NCBI GenBank assembly: GCA_017860765.1
Contig: JAGDMY010000039.1
Span: forward strand, 1-10,148
Length of the DNA stretch: 10,148 nt
Direction: 5' to 3'
DNA from: Chloroflexota bacterium
Lineage (GTDB): Bacteria; Chloroflexota; Dehalococcoidia; Dehalococcoidales; UBA3254
Shown here: positions 6,040 through 10,148 of the stretch, piece by piece
Layout of the letters: each line of letters starts with the position of its first letter
Numbering within the stretch: position 1 is the first letter of the stretch
The notes under the pieces: model-generated
The model's input: the letters and a program-made list of their open reading frames with translations, nothing else
What the model was told of the DNA's origin: nothing
Databases searched by the model: none
Made by a program: the position numbers and the translations under genes

Positions 6040-6330
6040 AAAAGCTGCGAAAGAGACGAGTAGGTCTCCAGCGAAGGTCAGAGAGCCGGGACAGGTGTGA
6101 GCCGGCACTAGCGCAGAGATTGAATGGACTCCCGAGCTGCCCGCCGAAAAGTTACCCGATAGGCCGGGCCGGAAAGAGCACCGTTAGCGAAGCTCAGGGT
6201 ATAATTCCGTAAAACCGGGACGTACCTGCTAGAGATGATTGAATTATCTCCTTTATTCCCCTCAATCAATTAGGGTGGCACCGCGAAGAAAAACCTCTCG
6301 CCTCTAAGGGCGAGAGGTTTTTGTTTTGTG
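6040..6330 (+). ncRNA. T-box riboswitch leader, predicted tRNA-Trp responsive
   Basis: The leader has the parts of a canonical T-box in order. The base of stem I contains GCGAAAGAGACGAGTAG (6046-6062). The distal stem has AGAGAGCCGG and GGTGTGAGCCGGC (about 6081-6106). A specifier-side segment GAATGGACTCCCGAGCTG (6122-6139) carries UGG at 6125-6127 as the likely Trp specifier codon, followed by the usual purine. The T-box AGGGTGGCACCGCG (6272-6285) is followed by a terminator. The bulge UGGC would pair with an acceptor end GCCA, fitting the discriminator base G of bacterial tRNA-Trp. Uncharged tRNA-Trp should stabilise the antiterminator and switch on trpEGDCF. The specifier assignment is by motif alignment, not by folding. 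Confidence 0.93.
6289..6327 (+). terminator. T-box intrinsic terminator
   Basis: AAAAACCTCTCGCC (6289-6302) pairs perfectly over 14 bp with GGCGAGAGGTTTTT (6309-6322) around a 6-nt loop, followed by GTTTT. It begins 3 bp after the T-box sequence and ends 11 bp before the trpE ribosome binding site. This is the expected position for the switchable terminator of the leader. Confidence 0.92.
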
Positions 6331-6345
6331 TACAGGAGGGTAAAG

Positions 6346-7812
6346 ATGTATTTTCCAAGTTTAACGGAAGTCAAAAAACGCCGCTCTGAGGGCAATATAA
6401 TACCGGTCTATCGTGAAATCGTGGCTGACCTCGAAACGCCGGTCTCCGCCTTCCTGAAAATCGATCACCGTCATCATTCATTCCTGCTGGAGAGCGTTGA
6501 GGGCGGCCAGCATCTCGCCCGCTATTCGTTCATCGGGACTGAGCCGTATAAAGTATTAACGGTTAAGGAAGAGGACCGGAAGGACCCCCTCCCCCTGATC
6601 GCCCGGGAAATAGAGCGTTTTAAAGTCGTGCCAATCGATGGTTTACCCCGATTCTGCGGCGGAGCTGTGGGCTTTCTGGCCTATGAAAGCGTCAGGCACT
6701 TTGAGGACCTCCCCTCTCCCGAACCCGATCCTCTGGGACTGCCCGAAGCCCTGTTCATGTTCACGGATACACTGCTCGTCTTCGACCATGTGACCCATAA
6801 AATCAAAGTGGTAAGTCATGTTCGCCTCGATGGCGACATCGAAAAATCCTACCGGGAAGCCATCGCCAGAATCGACGACCTGGTTCGCAGGCTGGATAAG
6901 CCTCTTTCATACACTCCCCAAATTTCCGGGGCGCCTTCGCCCGGTGGTCATTCCTCCAATTTTTCCAAAAAGGAGTTCGAAGAGGGTGTGCGGAAGTTAA
7001 AGCAGTATATTAACGCGGGTGAAGTGATACAGGTAGTGCTCTCACAGCGTCTGGCCCATCCCACCTCTGTAGCTCCTTTCGAAATCTACCGGGCCCTGCG
7101 CACTATCAATCCTTCACCCTATATGTACTATCTAGACTTCTGCGATTTCCAGATTATCGGCGCTTCACCTGAAATCTTGGTAAGAGTGGAGGATGGAATG
7201 GTAATGACCCGCCCCCTGGCCGGGACCCGCCCCCGCGGCAAGACTCCCCAAGAGGACACCCGTTTGGAGCAGGAGCTGCGCCAGGACGAAAAAGAGAGGG
7301 CCGAACATATTATGCTGGTGGACCTGGGCCGCAACGATATCGGGCGCGTCAGCGAGGCGGGTAGTGTTCAGGTCAGCGACCTGATGGAGGTGGAACGTTA
7401 CTCCCATGTTATGCACATGGTCACCCACGTGCAGGGTAAACTCGATCAGGATATGACCGCCTTTGATGCTTTGAGGGCCTGTTTTCCGGCCGGGACTGTA
7501 TCCGGTGCGCCGAAAATACGGGCCATGGAGCTCATCGCTAAATTCGAGCCGGAGAAGAGAGGACCCTATGCCGGGGCCTGCGGTTATTTTTCTTATACCG
7601 GCAATATGGATATGGCTATTGCCATCCGTACGATCGTCATGACGCGAGGGACGGCCTATGTCCAGGTTGGCTGCGGCATCGTCTATGATAGCCTCCCCGA
7701 GCGGGAGTATGACGAGACTTTGAATAAAGCCCGGGCATTGATTAAAGCTATAGAGCAAGCTGAAGAGGCCGGCCGGGACCAGGAGCAAAACCATGTTATT
7801 GTTAATCGATAA
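6346..7812 (+). CDS. trpE: Anthranilate synthase component I
   Basis: This 488-residue protein uses chorismate and ammonia (from TrpG) to make anthranilate, the first step to tryptophan. The start is ATG 6346, preceded by AGGAGGG at 6334-6340 with a 5-nt spacer; the in-frame GTG at 6328 lies before that site and is rejected. Visible motifs include the LLES element (47-50) that in this family takes part in tryptophan feedback binding and NPSPYMYYL (255-263). They also include GASPEILVR (272-280), TRPLAGTRPRG (288-298), LVDLGRNDIGRV (324-335), PAGTVSGAPK (381-390) and the C-terminal GCGIVYDS (442-449). The combination fits TrpE rather than PabB. No residues appear missing. It is the first gene of a T-box-controlled operon and overlaps trpG by 20 bp. 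Confidence 0.97.
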   Translation: MYFPSLTEVKKRRSEGNIIPVYREIVADLETPVSAFLKIDHRHHSFLLESVEGGQHLARYSFIGTEPYKVLTVKEEDRKDPLPLIAREIERFKVVPIDGLPRFCGGAVGFLAYESVRHFEDLPSPEPDPLGLPEALFMFTDTLLVFDHVTHKIKVVSHVRLDGDIEKSYREAIARIDDLVRRLDKPLSYTPQISGAPSPGGHSSNFSKKEFEEGVRKLKQYINAGEVIQVVLSQRLAHPTSVAPFEIYRALRTINPSPYMYYLDFCDFQIIGASPEILVRVEDGMVMTRPLAGTRPRGKTPQEDTRLEQELRQDEKERAEHIMLVDLGRNDIGRVSEAGSVQVSDLMEVERYSHVMHMVTHVQGKLDQDMTAFDALRACFPAGTVSGAPKIRAMELIAKFEPEKRGPYAGACGYFSYTGNMDMAIAIRTIVMTRGTAYVQVGCGIVYDSLPEREYDETLNKARALIKAIEQAEEAGRDQEQNHVIVNR

Positions 7813-8371
7813 TTACGACAGTTTTACCTATAACCTTTACCAGTATTTGTCTGAACTGGGGCAGCAGGTCAGGGTGGTCCGCAACAATAAAATAAGCCTT
7901 GCTGAGATAGAGAGTATGGCCCCGGAGCGTATTGTGATTTCACCCGGCCCCTCCACTCCCCTGCAGGCCGGGATATCCAATACTGTAATAAAGCATTTTG
8001 GCCGGCAGATACCCATCCTCGGAGTGTGTTTGGGGCACCAGTGCATCGGATATAGCTATGGTGGCTTTATCTGGCAGTCCCCCCGCATAATGCACGGCAA
8101 GTCCTCCCTCGTCTACCATACCGGTGAGGGTGTCTTTGCCGGGCTGCCTAATCCTTTTTCCGCCATCCGTTATCATTCTCTAATAGTTAAACGGGAAGGC
8201 TTGCCGGAGTGCCTGGGAATCACTGCCTGGACTGACGATGGGACTATTATGGGACTCAAACATCAAACACACCCGGTTGAAGGCGTTCAATTCCACCCTG
8301 AGTCTTTTATGACTGAGGGCGGGAAAGCCTTATTGAAAAATTTTCTCAAGGCGGGTGAAAGGCATGATTAA
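7793..8371 (+). CDS. trpG: Anthranilate synthase component II (glutamine amidotransferase)
   Basis: This is a 192-residue class-I glutamine amidotransferase that hydrolyses glutamine and channels ammonia to TrpE. LLLIDNYDSFTYNLYQYL (2-19) opens the fold, SPGPSTPLQAGIS (50-62) is the oxyanion-side loop, and GVCLGHQ (77-83) carries the nucleophile Cys79. MHGK (100-103) and GVQFHPES (164-171) complete it, with His168 and Glu170 as the rest of the triad. Length and motifs are normal. ATG 7793 lies inside trpE (20-bp overlap), so the two subunits are probably made by coupled translation. In many bacteria such a subunit also serves PabB; whether this one is shared cannot be told from the window. 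Confidence 0.96.
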   Translation: MLLLIDNYDSFTYNLYQYLSELGQQVRVVRNNKISLAEIESMAPERIVISPGPSTPLQAGISNTVIKHFGRQIPILGVCLGHQCIGYSYGGFIWQSPRIMHGKSSLVYHTGEGVFAGLPNPFSAIRYHSLIVKREGLPECLGITAWTDDGTIMGLKHQTHPVEGVQFHPESFMTEGGKALLKNFLKAGERHD

Positions 8372-9325
8372 AGAGGCGATCGTAGCATTGGCGGGAGGAC
8401 GCTCATTAAGCAACACCGAAGCCGTCCAGGTTATGGAAGAGATAATGGAAGGAAAAGCTACGCCGGCCCAGCTTGGCGCCTTCCTCACTGCACTGAGCAT
8501 GAAAGGTGAAACCGCTGATGAGATTGCCGGTCTGGCCCTGGTCATGCGGGAAAAGGCCATCCAGGTGAAAGCGGCGGGACCGGTACTGGATATCGTAGGG
8601 ACCGGGGGTGATGGATTGAATACCTTCAATATCTCCACAGCAGCCGCCCTGGTAGCCGCCGCCAGCGGCGTGAGAGTGGCTAAACACGGCAACCGCGCCG
8701 CCACCAGCCAGTGCGGAAGCGCGGATGTGCTGGAAAAGCTGGGCGTCAGAATCGATCTTACAGCTGAAGGCGTCCGGGAATGCCTCCAGCAGGTAGGCCT
8801 TGGATTTATGTTTGCCCCTGCCTTCCATCCCTCGATGAAATACGCCGCCGGACCCAGACGGGAAATAGGTATCCGTACCGTATTCAACATCCTGGGGCCC
8901 TTAACCAATCCCGCCCACGCCGAATATCAGGTGATCGGCGTCCCGAGCCCGGGGCTGGCCGAGAAAATTGTCCCGGCGCTGATAAAACTGGGGACCAGTC
9001 ATGCCCTGGTGGTCCATGGTCTGAATGGAATGGACGAAATTTCCATTTCCGGAGGGTCACTTATCTGGGAAGTCGAGGACGGTCGGGTAACCTCTTCACG
9101 CCGCAGCCTCTCTCCAGAGGACTTTGGTCTCACCCGGGCAGCCGATGGTTTCATCGGCGGTGGAACGCCGGAAGAAAATGCCCGTACTATCCTGCGGTGG
9201 CCGGCAACCAGGTGGAAACCTTCCGCCAGGGGGCGGAACTGGCGCAAACGACTCTTGATAAAGGCCTGGCCCTGGCAAAATTACAGCAGCTTATTAAATT
9301 TACGGGCCAGCTGGTAGGAAATTAA
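8364..9325 (+). pseudogene. trpD: Anthranilate phosphoribosyltransferase with internal deletion and frameshift
   Basis: The enzyme joins anthranilate and PRPP. The first 277 codons are normal: GTGGD (79-83), NIST (89-92), AKHGNRAATSQCGSAD (106-121), and RREIGIRTVFNILGPLTNPA (165-184), ending GGTPEENARTIL. After L277 (9192-9194) this frame runs into an unrelated tail and stops at TAG 9315-9317. The expected C-terminus, AVAGNQVETF then RQGAELAQTTLDKGLALAKL then QQLIKF, is found from 9194 in another frame and ends at TAA 9325. The family's segment around G-x-x-GP-x-RD-x-V-x-LNAA, about 20 residues, is absent at the join. A loss of 3n+1 nt explains both effects and would restore a length near 340. 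ATG 8364 overlaps trpG by 8 bp; an in-frame GTG at 8355 is an alternative start. Either a true pseudogene or an assembly gap. Confidence 0.88.
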
Positions 9326-9326
9326 A

Positions 9327-10103
9327 ATGATTCTGGATAGGATCGTTCAAAATACCCGACGGGAGCTTGAAATCAGGAAGGCCCGGGTCTCCCTTGAGAG
9401 GATTCGGGAATTAGCCCTGGCGCAGCCGCCGCCGCTGGATTTCACGCTCAACCTGCGCGGCGGAGAACTCCGGCTTATTGCAGAAGTAAAAAAAGCCTCG
9501 CCTTCCCGCGGCCTCATTTGCCGCAATTTTGATCCCGTTAGAATAGCCAGAACTTATGCTGAGAATAGTGCGGCGGCCATTTCCGTCTTGACCGATAACC
9601 AATATTTCGCCGGCTGTCTGGACTATTTAATGGCGATCAGGACGGCCCTGGGCGATGCCTGTCCGCCTCTGCTCAGAAAAGATTTCATCTTCGACCCCTA
9701 TCAGGTGTATGAGTCCCGGGCTTTTGGCGCCGACGCGATTCTCCTGATTGTAGCCATCCTTAAATCAGAAGAGCTGCAAGCTCTGCTTGAGCTCAGTCAT
9801 AAGATGAGAATGCTTTGTCTGGTAGAGACCCACGACGAGTATGAGATGAAGACTGCACTCGACAGCGGAGCGCAAATTATCGGCATTAACAACCGCGACC
9901 TGCAAACCTTCACCGTAGATATAGAGACTACTGCCCGACTGAGACCCCTGGTCCCTCCCGATCGAATTGTGATCAGTGAAAGCGGCATCCGGACCCATGA
10001 AGACATTGTAAAGCTTCAGGCCTGGAGCGTGAACGCCGCACTGGTGGGCGAAACTCTACTGTCTTCACCCGATATTGCTACAAAGATGAGGGAATTGCTA
10101 TGA
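9327..10103 (+). CDS. trpC: Indole-3-glycerol-phosphate synthase
   Basis: This 258-residue TIM-barrel enzyme closes and decarboxylates CdRP to indole-3-glycerol phosphate. All family blocks are present: IAEVKKASPSRG (51-62, catalytic Lys region), ISVLTDNQYFAG (85-96), LLRKDFIFDPYQVYES (115-130, second catalytic Lys), CLVETHDEYE (164-173) and IIGINNRDL (184-192). They end with ISESGI (216-221) and ALVGETL (238-244). ATG 9327 starts one base after the stop of the displaced trpD tail, with AGGA at 9316-9319. The proximity to that stop, not to the earlier TAG, supports the idea that the ancestral trpD ended at 9325. It overlaps trpF by ATGA. It is a monofunctional TrpC, not a TrpC-TrpF fusion. 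Confidence 0.96.
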   Translation: MILDRIVQNTRRELEIRKARVSLERIRELALAQPPPLDFTLNLRGGELRLIAEVKKASPSRGLICRNFDPVRIARTYAENSAAAISVLTDNQYFAGCLDYLMAIRTALGDACPPLLRKDFIFDPYQVYESRAFGADAILLIVAILKSEELQALLELSHKMRMLCLVETHDEYEMKTALDSGAQIIGINNRDLQTFTVDIETTARLRPLVPPDRIVISESGIRTHEDIVKLQAWSVNAALVGETLLSSPDIATKMRELL

Positions 10104-10148
10104 CCCGGGTTAAAATTTGTGGAATCACCGGGACTTCCCAGGCCCTCG
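10100..10148 (+). CDS. trpF: Phosphoribosylanthranilate isomerase, 5' end only
   Basis: Only the first 16 codons are inside the window: MTRVKICGITGTSQAL, matching the conserved TrpF N-terminus (VKICGIT with the catalytic Cys). ATG 10100 overlaps the trpC stop as ATGA, with GAGGGA at 10088-10093 as ribosome binding site. It continues the trp operon, and trpB and trpA would be expected further right. Confidence 0.9.
   Translation, partial: MTRVKICGITGTSQAL

Noticed and set aside
6328..6345. Upstream in-frame GTG start for trpE at 6328
   Set aside because: The AGGAGGG ribosome binding site lies downstream of it, inside the extra codons, and directs initiation at ATG 6346.
7165..7794. 209-codon minus-strand frame opposite trpE
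   Set aside because: TrpE motifs are fully intact on the plus strand; the long antisense frame is a by-product of codon bias in GC-rich coding sequence.
8330..8908. 192-codon minus-strand frame opposite trpD
   Set aside because: It shadows the conserved TrpD N-terminal domain; low-complexity Ala/Pro/Ser composition and no ribosome binding site of note.

Overview
The window looks like a chromosomal segment of an anaerobic bacterium, most likely a Clostridia/Peptococcia-type Firmicute, with a Chloroflexi-like lineage as the alternative. Three things point there: a T-box riboswitch controlling a trpE-G-D-C-F operon, consensus sigma-A promoters with strong AGGAGG ribosome binding sites, and HspR-like small MerR regulators. 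This placement is inference from gene content; there is no 16S rRNA or other marker. No mobile element, CRISPR array or tRNA gene is visible.

Left part (1-2766). A minus-strand CocE/NonD (S15-type) hydrolase runs off the left edge and has its own promoter. Behind it lies a minus-strand two-gene unit: an HspR-like MerR regulator and a 50-residue zinc-ribbon protein, closed by a hairpin terminator. The unit is driven by a perfect-consensus promoter (TTGACA-17-TATAAT) whose spacer is filled by a 14-bp perfect palindrome. Diverging from it on the plus strand is a second HspR-like MerR protein with an unusual HTH, translationally coupled (ATGA overlap) to a GlcG/HbpS-type haem-binding-like protein.

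Middle part (2794-5918, minus strand). mutS2 is followed after 14 bp by a gene that I read as a Vms1/ANKZF1-like (VLRF1) peptidyl-tRNA hydrolase. MutS2 is now known as a collided-ribosome splitting factor, and Vms1 releases nascent chains from split large subunits. The pair therefore looks like a compact ribosome-rescue module and is the most interesting feature here. The release-factor-like loop lacks the glutamines I expect in bacterial relatives.

Right part (5993-10148, plus strand). A sigma-A promoter and a complete T-box leader (candidate specifier UGG = Trp, T-box AGGGTGGCACCGCG, 14-bp terminator stem) precede trpE, trpG, trpD, trpC and the first codons of trpF. The genes are packed with 1-nt gaps or short overlaps, as in a translationally coupled operon for chorismate-to-tryptophan synthesis. 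trpD is broken: homology switches frame near 9194, and about 20 conserved residues are missing at the switch. It is either a real pseudogene or an assembly defect.
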